Shown here piece by piece: positions 18,969 through 25,809 of a DNA stretch of 25,809 nucleotides. The notes beneath the pieces were generated by a model. The model ran no database searches, had not been told where the DNA came from, and was given only the letters and a program-made list of their open reading frames with translations. The position numbers and the translations under genes were made by a program. The stretch spans positions 1 to 25,809 of the forward strand of contig CABUTN010000026.1 in NCBI GenBank assembly GCA_902494565.1, in the 5' to 3' direction. The stretch is from an uncultured Collinsella sp. (lineage in GTDB: Bacteria; Actinomycetota; Coriobacteriia; Coriobacteriales; Coriobacteriaceae). Numbering within the stretch: the stretch's first letter is position 1; each line of letters opens with the position of its first letter.

Positions 18969-19454
18969 CTAGAGGGCACCGAAGAGAATGGCGTAGGTAG
19001 TGGATTCGCCGAGCTTGAGCTCGTCGCCGGGATTGAGTTGGGCGGAACGGCCGGGCTCTACTTGAATACACACACTCGTGGCCCCGTTTACCACCACGGT
19101 GCCGTTAGTGGACGACAGGTCCTCGACAAACCATGCGCCAGACTCGTCGCACCAGATATGGGCATGGCGGGCCGAGACGTCGTCGCCGACGTCGTCGGTG
19201 ATGCCGCCCTCCCCCGTTGCCAGCGCGCCGATCTCAACGCCTTCCTCACTCGGCTGAATCCAGCGCGGGACGCTCACCACGTAGCCGTTTTGCACGCACA
19301 GCAGTCCCAGCGGATGCGCCGGCGCGACCTCGTGCTCGCCCGCGACCGAAGATGTGCTCAGCGAGCGCGGCGTCGACGTGTCGCCGCCACGGGTCGCATG
19401 AGCGCGGCGGCTCGCCCGACTTGGAACTAAGGCGGGCGTGAGAGCAAACGGCAT
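18969..19454 (-). CDS. FHA-domain protein, 5' end uncertain
   Basis: Protein of 161 aa whose C-terminal half (about 70-155) is a forkhead-associated domain: VSARHAHIW supplies the S-x-x-H motif and EDLSSTNGT the NG turn, both used to bind phosphothreonine. FHA proteins act as phospho-dependent scaffolds, often with Ser/Thr kinases, none of which is in the window. The N-terminal 60 residues show no domain. ATG 19452-19454 has no ribosome site before it. Just upstream another frame of the same strand reads coding-like AYLPDVEEYIRKIRSL and ends overlapping this start. Either an upstream gene ended here and was cut away, or this gene lost its true 5' part by a frameshift. The change to the AT-rich island occurs directly upstream. 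Confidence 0.7.
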   Translation of the reverse strand: MPFALTPALVPSRASRRAHATRGGDTSTPRSLSTSSVAGEHEVAPAHPLGLLCVQNGYVVSVPRWIQPSEEGVEIGALATGEGGITDDVGDDVSARHAHIWCDESGAWFVEDLSSTNGTVVVNGATSVCIQVEPGRSAQLNPGDELKLGESTTYAILFGAL

Positions 19455-19970
19455 AGGGAACGAATCTTGCGGATGTACTCCTCGACGTCAGGCAGGTAAG
19501 CCCCACGAAGTCACCGGGGAGGCCCAAGCGGCCCGGCACCACTTCCAGATTCTGACCAGGGCGAGTCGTTCGCCGGTGGCTGAAGGCTCGCTCCCACCCA
19601 AAAGGGGAGATTCGCGTTGTTCCCCAATCGCTCTCGCATCTTTCATTTTGCTCGAGGTGGGCTATAAAAACTTTCCTGGTGAAAGGCGGCGATTGGTTTC
19701 CTTTCTTTCTAGAGGAGCGCGCCTGTAATCTGTTTTCATCCTAAATCAAGTTAAGATCGGACCTTCCAGAGGCAAGTCGACTCAAACTGCGAGGCTCCAT
19801 GTTGGAATAAAGAGCGCTGTCGAAGTGCCAACAACACAAAGCTTGCCAGTCTCAAATAGAACCTTTTGGGAGTCCGATTGGGCCGCACACCGAATCCCCG
19901 CTGGTGGTTTTTTATAGCTGCGCAACAATAAACAAGGTTAGTGCCAGTCCAGCATGAAATTGAGGAACGT
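19455..19970. other. island boundary and leader of the RiPP operon
   Basis: The first about 150 bases (to roughly 19610) are GC-rich and hold broken coding-like pieces on the minus strand (for example PGQNLEVVPGRLGLPGDF near 19505-19560, continuing in another frame as AYLPDVEEYIRK), so a gene was probably truncated here. From about 19620 the sequence becomes AT-richer with no gene. It should hold the maturase promoter: TATAGC at 19913-19918 and TTTTTTATAG are the only -10-like features. No known riboswitch was recognised. Confidence 0.4.
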
Positions 19971-21329
19971 ATGCATTTTTTCTCAGTAAGTGATCGTCGT
20001 TACTGCTTCGATGAGGTCACTCGCAATTGCTTTCAGGTTGACCAAGCATCAGAAGATGCGCTTCGCATATTTGAAGCATCGGGAAGAACGGTCAACTCGA
20101 AGTTGCTAACAAAGTCACTTGCTGCGAAAGGCTACGACCAAACGACCATAGCAGAACTTGAAGACGACATTGATGAGTATCAACGATTGTCTGAGCGGAC
20201 TTTCTTAACAAAAGACACGCCTCGAAAACTTAGATCCATCGAACTCCACGTTTCACATGCATGCAACCTTGGTTGTAGTTACTGTTTTGCCGGTAAAGGA
20301 GATTATGGAACGTCTCCTCTGCTGATGACAGACGAGATAGCCTTCAAGGCGGTCGACTACCTCGTCGCAAGTTCATCGGAAAACGAAACGCTTGCGATCG
20401 TCTTTTTTGGTGGGGAACCCATGATTAACGAGCCGCTGATATGGAAAACGGTCGACTATTCAAAAAGAATATACCCCAATAGAAACTTTACCTATTCTAT
20501 TACGACCAACGGAACGCTTTTGAATGACACTGCTGTGAATTCTTTCAAGGAGCACGGGTTTTCTGTTCTGATTAGTCTCGATGGTACAGGATGCAAGCAC
20601 GATGCATCGCGCCCGTACAAGACGGGAGGCGGCTCTTTCTCCGATATCGACAAAAACGTTCGTCGTTTTTCCGAGTCGTTCCCCTTCGGCGCAAGAGCGA
20701 CCTTAACAAATAATAACTGTAACCTTGTTGAAGACTATCTTCAGTTTAAAGAGATGGGCTTCAGAAGGATTTACTTCTCGCCCGTGAGCTCATTCGATGA
20801 GAATATCAAACTCGACGAACACTCATTAAACAAAATCAGGGCGGGCCTAATAGATTTGGCGGATCAATATCTCAAACAGATTGATCAAGGGGAAAAGCCC
20901 TTGTTTAGAACATTGAAAACTGCAGTTGATTTGATTATGAGCAACAGGATCGCCTTTGTCGGATGCGGGGCTGGCAGGCGTTTTATTTCCGTGACTCCCG
21001 AAGGGGACGTATACCCCTGTCACAGGTTTGTCGGGATGATGCGATTCAAAATGGGCAACATCGTCACCGGAATTGACGAAACTAGGTATATTGAAAACTG
21101 GAGTCAGGGTGTCGAAAAAAGAATTGACTGTACGGACTGTTGGGCTCGGTCTTTCTGTGGTGGGGGCTGTAGCTGGGAGGCTGCAGACGAGCACGGCTAC
21201 TTGCCCAAGAGTCTACACCCTGCATCATGTGAATATAGAAAAATGTGCTACGAGATGGCTTTTGACCTTATTTCCCGCCACTCATCTTCGCAGGAGAAAA
21301 ATCAACGAGAAGCTACTGTATCGGAATAA
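19971..21329 (+). CDS. radical SAM/SPASM peptide maturase (ranthipeptide-type)
   Basis: Predicted RiPP maturase of 452 aa. The N-terminal about 80 residues (FSVSDRRYCFDEVTRNCFQV onward) resemble the leader-binding RRE region seen at the start of thioether-forming maturases. The radical SAM core has CNLGCSYC (C98, C102, C105) for the SAM-bound [4Fe-4S] cluster and FFGGEP (145-150). The C-terminal SPASM region carries C332, C350, the diagnostic C-X2-C-X5-C-X3-C (C387, C390, C396, C400), then C420 and C426, enough for two auxiliary [4Fe-4S] clusters. ATG 19971 is chosen over an in-frame GTG at 19941 because GAGG lies 5 bases before it. Two Cys-rich peptides follow at 169 bases, so crosslinking them is the likely role. 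Related maturases make Cys-Asp/Glu or Cys-alpha-carbon thioethers; the exact bond is inference. Confidence 0.88.
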   Translation: MHFFSVSDRRYCFDEVTRNCFQVDQASEDALRIFEASGRTVNSKLLTKSLAAKGYDQTTIAELEDDIDEYQRLSERTFLTKDTPRKLRSIELHVSHACNLGCSYCFAGKGDYGTSPLLMTDEIAFKAVDYLVASSSENETLAIVFFGGEPMINEPLIWKTVDYSKRIYPNRNFTYSITTNGTLLNDTAVNSFKEHGFSVLISLDGTGCKHDASRPYKTGGGSFSDIDKNVRRFSESFPFGARATLTNNNCNLVEDYLQFKEMGFRRIYFSPVSSFDENIKLDEHSLNKIRAGLIDLADQYLKQIDQGEKPLFRTLKTAVDLIMSNRIAFVGCGAGRRFISVTPEGDVYPCHRFVGMMRFKMGNIVTGIDETRYIENWSQGVEKRIDCTDCWARSFCGGGCSWEAADEHGYLPKSLHPASCEYRKMCYEMAFDLISRHSSSQEKNQREATVSE

Positions 21330-21498
21330 GCGGTTCAGCGCATTGCTGTCACCATTGTGGAGGTGTTCGTTCTTCTGATTACCGTCTGCAAAGCTTATTG
21401 CTACGTTCGCCGAAACCATTCTAGAAATATGGTGAACTAGACATCTTGGTTTGCTATACACAATATTGAGGTTTTTCTGCACTCAAAGGGAGGTAGTC
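21330..21498 (+). promoter_or_regulatory. gap between maturase and precursors, possible promoter
   Basis: The 169 bases hold no gene. GTGAAC (21432-21437), 17 bases, then TATACA (21455-21460) could be a second promoter that lets the precursors be made in excess over the maturase. The -35 is poor. AGGGAGG at 21487-21493 is the ribosome site of the first precursor. Confidence 0.3.
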
Positions 21499-21702
21499 GT
21501 GAAGCATATTCATCCGATTAATCCAGGAAGTGGCGACGAGGCAGGCGTGAAGCCGATGTCTTTTGACTGCCTCTTGGGCATTACTGACATCTGTACTGTT
21601 TATGATAAAGCAGATGGCTGTGGTGCATACGATTACTGCGACTATGACATGGATGGCGGCAGCATCTGCGTTGTAGATCACTGTGGCATTGATCAAACGT
21701 AG
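21499..21702 (+). CDS. Cys/Asp-rich RiPP precursor peptide 1
   Basis: Ribosomal precursor of 67 aa, starting at GTG with AGGGAGG 5 bases before it; a longer in-frame start at 21451 would run through the ribosome site. The leader begins MKHIHP and continues to about residue 22 without Cys. The core (about 23-67) has six cysteines, C24, C32, C41, C47, C57 and C62, within 39 residues, and is very acidic. Each Cys is followed by Asp: C24/D30, C32/D36, C41/D45, C47/D50, C57/D60, C62/D65. Two of these are exact C-X3-D. Such spacing fits six Cys-to-Asp thioethers made by the upstream maturase, an inference. There is no Gly-Gly cleavage site. Precursor 2 follows after 30 bases and aligns along its whole length. 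Confidence 0.85.
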   Translation: MKHIHPINPGSGDEAGVKPMSFDCLLGITDICTVYDKADGCGAYDYCDYDMDGGSICVVDHCGIDQT

Positions 21703-21732
21703 TCTCTAATTGGATTAAGGTGAGGAGCTGTT

Positions 21733-21912
21733 ATGAAGCATATCCATCCTGTTGGTTCAAATGAACATCCTCCCGTTGAGCCTTGTTGTCTTGGAGTTGA
21801 TATATGCAATTTTTACGACATCGCCGAGTGCCCTGTTGCGGATTGGTGCTATGTCGATAAAGAATCAAGCTGTGTTTTGCCAGCAGATTGGTGCGATCCA
21901 GTTGACGAGTAG
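21733..21912 (+). CDS. Cys/Asp-rich RiPP precursor peptide 2
   Basis: Precursor of 59 aa, short enough to be missed by common length cut-offs. ATG 21733 is preceded by GAGGAG at 8 bases. The first six residues, MKHIHP, are identical to precursor 1 and the codons nearly so, indicating tandem duplication. The core has seven cysteines (C18, C19, C25, C33, C39, C47, C54); six align with precursor 1. Asp partners: C19/D23, C25/D29, C33/D37 and C54/D58 are C-X3-D, C39/D42 is C-X2-D, C47/D52 is C-X4-D. Shared blocks are C-x-x-YD, D-aromatic-C and S-x-CV. The core residues between the cysteines have diverged (W38, W53 here against Y46, H61), as expected for two related products made by one maturase. 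Confidence 0.83.
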   Translation: MKHIHPVGSNEHPPVEPCCLGVDICNFYDIAECPVADWCYVDKESSCVLPADWCDPVDE

Positions 21913-21990
21913 TTTTGTGGCTAGGAACTATTTGGTCCAATTCAGAATAAGATGGGAACAAATACCAAAATCTCGTGTCTGGGAGGAGTT

Positions 21991-22098
21991 ATGCCATTAT
22001 TGCAAGGTCTCGTTGGATTAGCCTTTATACTTGCGTTATATCTGGCACCTTTTTTAATTCTATTCTTCATTATCCGACTCTTTCTTCGGAGAAAATAG
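21991..22098 (+). CDS. 35-aa single-pass membrane protein
   Basis: Small open frame with a near-ideal ribosome site, GGGAGGAG, 2 bases before the ATG's spacer (GTT then ATG). The product is one hydrophobic helix (about 4-29, including LAFILALYLAPFLILFFII) ending in the basic tail RLFLRRK, so the C-terminus should face the cytoplasm. It is 78 bases after precursor 2 and just before the operon terminator, so it belongs to the RiPP transcript. Plausible roles are immunity, an export accessory or a regulator; nothing in the sequence decides. No homologue was recognised. Confidence 0.6.
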   Translation: MPLLQGLVGLAFILALYLAPFLILFFIIRLFLRRK

Positions 22099-22163
22099 GA
22101 GTGTCACGCAAACATTAGCGTAGCTTTCTTCCAATATGAGCCGAGCATTGGCAAGTGGAATAA

Positions 22164-22214
22164 GAAGCCCGACCGTTCGCCACATGAAAGTGATCGGACG
22201 GGCTTCTCTATTTA
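22164..22214 (+). terminator. terminator of the RiPP operon
   Basis: GAAGCCCGACCG (22164-22175) pairs with CGGACGGGCTTC (22195-22206), one mismatch, around a 19-base loop, followed by TCTATTTA. It lies 66 bases past the small membrane protein and bounds the plus-strand operon. Confidence 0.7.
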
Positions 22215-22798
22215 ACCTGGGCCGCCACCCATAGCGGCTTTCCAAGCGTATTCTCAGTGCAAAGCAATCGTCAGTTTAATCCTATGCGCTGATACCGCAT
22301 TTCATTTGTTCGGCTCGAATTCTACGGCCTGGCAACCCTCACACTCTCCGGCAAATGGATTGAACGCGAAGGCAGAGATGATGTGTGCGTGGACATCGAG
22401 GCTGCTGTAGGCAACATACTGGGACATGGACCCCCGCTGCGCGTGGTATGCGGCCCGGCATATTCATTGCCGTCCAACCCCGTGTAGTTGCAGCAAAGGG
22501 TGGAACCTCAATGCTCAGCTCATGTTGTCCGTGGGACACGAGAATCGTAAGTACACTTTGGTGCGATTCTCACGCTGATACTGAGCCACCTGGAATAAGA
22601 TACGTCGCGACAACACTTCGCTTCACCTCTGTCTCGACAAGATGACGTAGACTAAAGTTTCCTTTAGTAAGAGAACGAGAACTATATCTGAAAGCGTTGC
22701 GATGGCGTGAAGGCACCGAGTCCGAACCGCCTGAATGCTACGTGCATCTGCATCGCCTTTTTGTTATCTCTGCCAGTTGGGTAGCACTACACTTGTCA
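22215..22798. other. gene-free spacer between RiPP operon and ABC exporter
   Basis: No intact gene is supported. It contains a coding-like remnant (22293-22487), an inverted repeat GAGAATCG (22540-22547) with CGATTCTC (22564-22571), and ACTAAAG (22651-22657) with CTTTAGT (22662-22668). The sequence is a patchwork of moderate GC, as expected of remains of earlier insertions. Confidence 0.4.
22293..22487 (+). pseudogene. coding-like remnant, faintly SymE-like
   Basis: A frame without a start codon reads YRISFVRLEFYGLATLTLSG then KWIEREG before ending at a stop near 22487. The block LTLSGKWIEREG resembles the core of SymE-type toxin domains, but the expected glycine-rich C-terminal half is not conserved and there is no ribosome site. 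It may be a decayed toxin gene or a chance frame. Confidence 0.2.
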
Positions 22799-24451
22799 TC
22801 ATTTACCCTGGTACATGCTGTCTAAATCCACTACCCCTTCTACCGCGCCGACCATCTCGTCATCGTGAGAGACAACGATGATCAGCTGGCTTTGCTTGTT
22901 GCGCTTAACATAGGCCGCAAGCTCGGCGCGGCTTACAGCGTCTAACCCAGTCGTGGGCTCGTCGAGTACCAAAACTGACGACTTGCGTGAAATCGCCGAC
23001 CATAAGTACACTCGGCGCAGCTCACCGCCCGAAAGCGCGGAGCAACGTTTCCCGAGCAACTCCTTCACGCTGTTTTCCAGCGAAAGTAGGCCATCTACAC
23101 CCCGGTGATAGGAAGAAAAGGGCGTGTCGAAATACTCTAACAGCTCTTTCACCGTTTCGTCCGGCGCGAAGCACGACTGTGGGCAGCACGATATCTCTCT
23201 CGCACGTATGTAATCCAAGTCGCATTCTTCGATAGGCACGCCGTTGTATTTTACTTTGCCTTTCGATGAGTATAGCCCGAGCATCAAGTAAAGAAGTGAC
23301 GTCTTGCCTCTTCCGTTTTCCCCAACTATGCAATATGTACCAGGACCGGAAAACTTGAAAGAAAACCCGCCGAGGACCTCTCGGACAGATCCGTCTGGAA
23401 GGGCAACCGAGAATTCCAAATCAGATACCGAAATGTCATTTATTTCATCGAGTTTAGCTAAATCGGTCCGATTCCACCCCGATCTCTCCTTTTCTCTCGT
23501 CGCGATAGCCGTCCTATCCCATGATGCTTTGGCATCTTGATAGGATTTGAACAATGACATCATACTTTTCAAAGTCTTAAAGAGAACCGCGAAGTATGTA
23601 CCGATGATAGTGTACTCGCCTATTGACATAGTTCCGTTAATGATTCGTACTCCGGAAACAACAAGTATCACCGCTTGAAACAACGCTGCGAAAAGACCAT
23701 CGAGCGATGTCAGAGAATATGATAGCTTTCCGGAGCGCAAAACTTTGGGAAAATAGCTCTTAAACCCAGCGTCGAGCGCTTGTTCGCTCTTGCCGTACGA
23801 AGATGTCAGTTGAATGTTGAGAATCTGATTAAGCTGCGATGCAATTGCGGCGTAAAAGGCGCTGTCCGCCTCTTTCTTCTCATACGTGACCTTATACAAA
23901 AGTTTCCTCAACCCAGTAATTACACAGAAATACACGATGAGGAGAATGATGGAAAACACCGCGAGAGTTGAATCAATTGACCATATGATAAGCAATACGA
24001 TGGGAATGGCTACAATGGACAGCGGCGCACTGATAAAATTCGCCAAAACGAAGGATGAGACCACGCTGGAGTCGGAAATAATCCGTTGCGTTGTATAGGC
24101 TGGATCGATGGTCCGACTCACCAAGTAATCGTCTCTTTCAAAACGCAAGACGGCCTCCCTGAGAAGATCAAAGGAAAGTCTCGTGGTTATGCGAATGGAA
24201 AGTGTTCCTGCAAAATAAGTAAAGAGGGTGGAGAAAACTCCTATTGACGCAACCAGGAGCGCGAAGAGTACGGCGTCTCTTTCGCTGCGGTTACCGAGAA
24301 GAAAATCTAAGAATTTCCCGTTCACGTATGGCATGGCATAGGAGAGAGCGGTTCCAATCACCGTGATAGCAATGAAGACGAAAGCCCCTTTTGCTCTGAT
24401 GAACCTCGAGAGAACGCATCGAATCAAGGAAGGCCCCAATCTACCCGCCAC
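22799..24451 (-). CDS. ABC exporter with fused membrane and ATPase domains
   Basis: Half-transporter of 550 aa that should work as a homodimer. Six helices lie about at 24-46, 60-82, 134-156, 160-180, 252-272 and 278-296. The ATPase domain (about 340-550) is complete: Walker A GENGRGKT (377-384), Q-loop Q425, signature LSGGE (473-477), Walker B VLVLDEPT (493-500) and H-loop H529. There is no N-terminal C39 peptidase domain, so it would export without removing a leader. The GTG at 24449-24451 is the only in-frame start before a stop codon further upstream; its ribosome site is poor, and TTG codons a few residues in are alternatives. It is convergent with the RiPP operon; export of or immunity to the modified peptides is inferred from position only. 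Confidence 0.85.
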   Translation of the reverse strand: MAGRLGPSLIRCVLSRFIRAKGAFVFIAITVIGTALSYAMPYVNGKFLDFLLGNRSERDAVLFALLVASIGVFSTLFTYFAGTLSIRITTRLSFDLLREAVLRFERDDYLVSRTIDPAYTTQRIISDSSVVSSFVLANFISAPLSIVAIPIVLLIIWSIDSTLAVFSIILLIVYFCVITGLRKLLYKVTYEKKEADSAFYAAIASQLNQILNIQLTSSYGKSEQALDAGFKSYFPKVLRSGKLSYSLTSLDGLFAALFQAVILVVSGVRIINGTMSIGEYTIIGTYFAVLFKTLKSMMSLFKSYQDAKASWDRTAIATREKERSGWNRTDLAKLDEINDISVSDLEFSVALPDGSVREVLGGFSFKFSGPGTYCIVGENGRGKTSLLYLMLGLYSSKGKVKYNGVPIEECDLDYIRAREISCCPQSCFAPDETVKELLEYFDTPFSSYHRGVDGLLSLENSVKELLGKRCSALSGGELRRVYLWSAISRKSSVLVLDEPTTGLDAVSRAELAAYVKRNKQSQLIIVVSHDDEMVGAVEGVVDLDSMYQGK

Positions 24452-24766
24452 AAAACATCAATCACTGATACCTTACACCTCAACACAACAGGAGCGAAGA
24501 TTTGCCAATGAGACTGCTTTAAGATTGCCTTGGGCCAATACGATCTCAAGCTCTTCCTACAAGAGAGTCGGAATCGGACACCTCCTCCGACGAACCTGGC
24601 AATCGGGCGGTTGAAATATCTTTTTCAACCGCCCGATTGCCACAATAGATTTGAGCATCCGCCCACAAACGTCCGCGTTTTACACCCATCAAATCCTTTG
24701 CCTTTTGTCGTCTAGACTAGAAAAATCGCTCGAAATAACGCAACCGGCCTGCTCGCTTGAAGAAAC
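24452..24766. other. intergenic region upstream of the ABC exporter
   Basis: Contains the exporter's promoter region and the perfect hairpin at 24598-24641. No gene is supported. A short minus-strand frame beginning ATG at 24456-24458 stops after five codons. Confidence 0.35.
24598..24641. other. perfect 19-bp hairpin with 6-base loop
   Basis: GGCAATCGGGCGGTTGAAA (24598-24616) is exactly complementary to 24623-24641. Neither strand has a U-tract after it, so it is not a classical terminator. It lies between the exporter (minus) and the methyltransferase pseudogene (minus). Confidence 0.65.
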
Positions 24767-25477
24767 CTAAGCCCGTAACGTAAATGTGCAAACTTCCGAA
24801 ACGCCTTGCGCGGCATAGTGCGTATAAACTTCGTCAACCGCCTCAGAAATATCTGAGTATCGCGCCGGGTCAAAAGCATACGATGTCGCAGCTATACCCT
24901 GCACCCATTCGGAACGCGGATTAATTGAATAGCCACACAGCATCATCATACATGCATCTAGACCTGATTTCCCAAGTATCCGACGTATTGATGAGAGCAT
25001 CGCGGGTCGCCCCTGCACCATCGTCGTCACCCCTATTAGCAGTATTTACCGTTTTTCTCTAAATGCGTATCGCCACCCTTAAGAATACGAAGTGTTTTAT
25101 CCAGACCCGATTGTCCTCCATCTCAAACGAAGGGATAAGGAATCTCATCCGGAATCGGCAGTAACGGAGGATTCACAACGACAAGCGAAAAACATGAGTC
25201 ATCTCTCAGAGGGGAGTAAAGGCTCCCCTCAAGCACCCCAGTTTCGTCATCCAAAGAGTTGATGGCAGTGTTTTTCTTACAAAGGTCGACAACAAAAGGG
25301 TTGATTTCTACAGATGTTACATCCATGCCACAGTTGGTAAGTATCAGGCCCTGTATTCTGGGGCCAGAACACAAATCGAGAGCCTTCCGTGCGCTCTGCG
25401 GTGTAAGGCGCCAATCTCAGCAAATCTGTCCCACAATACTGCGCTGAAGAACAAGACGGAACCCCTGAGCCAAACTC
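24767..25477 (-). pseudogene. decayed class I SAM methyltransferase (HemK/PrmC-like)
   Basis: Pieces in three frames join into one protein. From 25477 downward: EFGSGVP...QYCGTDLLRLA, then after a frameshift near 25401-25420 TPQSARKALDLCSG (motif I), DVTSVEINP, and VVNPPLLPIPDE (motif IV, NPP). A TGA at 25123-25125 follows PYPFV, yet the frame continues sensibly as DGGQSGLDKTLRILK. A second frameshift near 25026-25050 leads to IGVTTMVQGRPAML and the C-terminal part ending at 24767. The N-terminus is missing beyond a TAA just upstream of 25477. NPP-type enzymes methylate glutamine, bases or small molecules. It probably was a peptide- or protein-modifying enzyme of this island, now inactive. 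Confidence 0.7.
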
Positions 25478-25809
25478 CCCTATACCTTATTAAGGCTAAG
25501 ACAGGCAAGTTCACGCACCCGGCATATTCCAGAATAACATCCTATTGTTTTAGATGCTCTACAAGCATGAACAGCCGCGAATCGGAAAGATCTTCTAGTT
25601 TCGCCCCGACTGACCGCCAAGGGCCAAAATGGCCCCTCCATCCCCGGGCGACCGGCTCTGGCGCGCCGAGGAGTGTCCCCAAGTGCCGGCACAGACGATA
25701 TGAGCAGGACATAAAAACATTGAGAGCCCCTGCTGCATGAAAGACCGCGGATTAGGCCGACAATGGTGAGTGTCTAATCCAACCGTGGCGGCCACGCCGC
25801 ATTCATGGA
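25478..25809. other. gene-free end of the window with REP-like sequence
   Basis: No supported gene. GTCCCCAA at 25675-25682 repeats the TTGGGGAC core seen at 13.2 and 18.9 kb, and GGGCCA/TGGCCC form a small palindrome at about 25620-25635. GC content rises again past about 25590, suggesting the island ends here and core chromosome resumes. Confidence 0.4.

Noticed and set aside
19438..19728. Possible 96-codon plus-strand gene before the RiPP maturase
   Set aside because: No recognisable content, and it overlaps minus-strand coding-like remnants.
19740..19970. A T-box or other riboswitch in the maturase leader (GGTGG followed by a T-run)
   Set aside because: No specifier stem or complete T-box motif could be traced; the pairing is only four bases.
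21752..22021. An 89-codon frame overlapping precursor 2
   Set aside because: It is another frame of the precursor region; the 59-aa precursor has the ribosome site and homology to precursor 1.
25123..25125. TGA in the methyltransferase as a recoded selenocysteine
   Set aside because: The alignment implies Gly (GGA to TGA), and two frameshifts elsewhere show decay; no selenocysteine insertion element was identified.
25480..25795. Minus-strand frames at the end of the window
   Set aside because: They run through REP-like sequence, lack ribosome sites and show no domain.

Overview
The window looks like a chromosomal segment of a GC-rich, anaerobic, host-associated actinobacterium of the Coriobacteriia, most likely Collinsella. 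This is inferred from gene content and style and was not tested by any search: a single-chain pyruvate:ferredoxin oxidoreductase, catabolic carbamate kinase, LytS/LytTR regulators, GC-rich codons with AGGAGG-type ribosome sites, and recurring hairpins built around the core TTGGGGAC.

Layout. 1-8.9 kb, all minus strand: a small metallophosphoesterase; a LytTR regulator, its LytS-type kinase and a family 2 glycosyltransferase in one operon; a UMF1/Atg22-type MFS transporter; a zinc-dependent phospholipase C-like protein; and a second, paralogous LytTR/LytS pair. 9.0-18.6 kb is metabolic: a metal-dependent amidohydrolase and an APC amino-acid permease (minus), a membrane-anchored C39-like cysteine peptidase (plus), carbamate kinase (minus) and pyruvate:ferredoxin oxidoreductase (minus). 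An FHA protein (minus, damaged 5' side) closes the core-like part at about 19.45 kb.

19.5-25.8 kb is an accessory island that is visibly more AT-rich. It holds a small RiPP locus on the plus strand: a radical SAM/SPASM maturase, two Cys/Asp-rich precursor peptides (67 and 59 aa) sharing the leader start MKHIHP, and a 35-aa single-pass membrane protein, closed by a terminator. Convergent to it is a fused ABC exporter (minus), followed by a decayed methyltransferase pseudogene. In both peptides each of six aligned cysteines is followed by an Asp 3-6 residues later, mostly as C-X2-3-D. This resembles the C-X3-D layout of freyrasin-type ranthipeptides, whose maturase links Cys sulfur to the Asp beta carbon. 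The locus is therefore read as a two-peptide ranthipeptide (sactipeptide-like) system. This is the most interesting content of the window.

How the genes may work together: the two LytS/LytTR pairs probably sense extracellular or metabolic signals and control transport or envelope genes. The permease, amidohydrolase and carbamate kinase suggest amino-acid or dipeptide catabolism, and the pyruvate oxidoreductase feeds reduced ferredoxin. In the island the maturase would crosslink both peptides and the ABC exporter could secrete them. No dedicated leader protease is present in the island.
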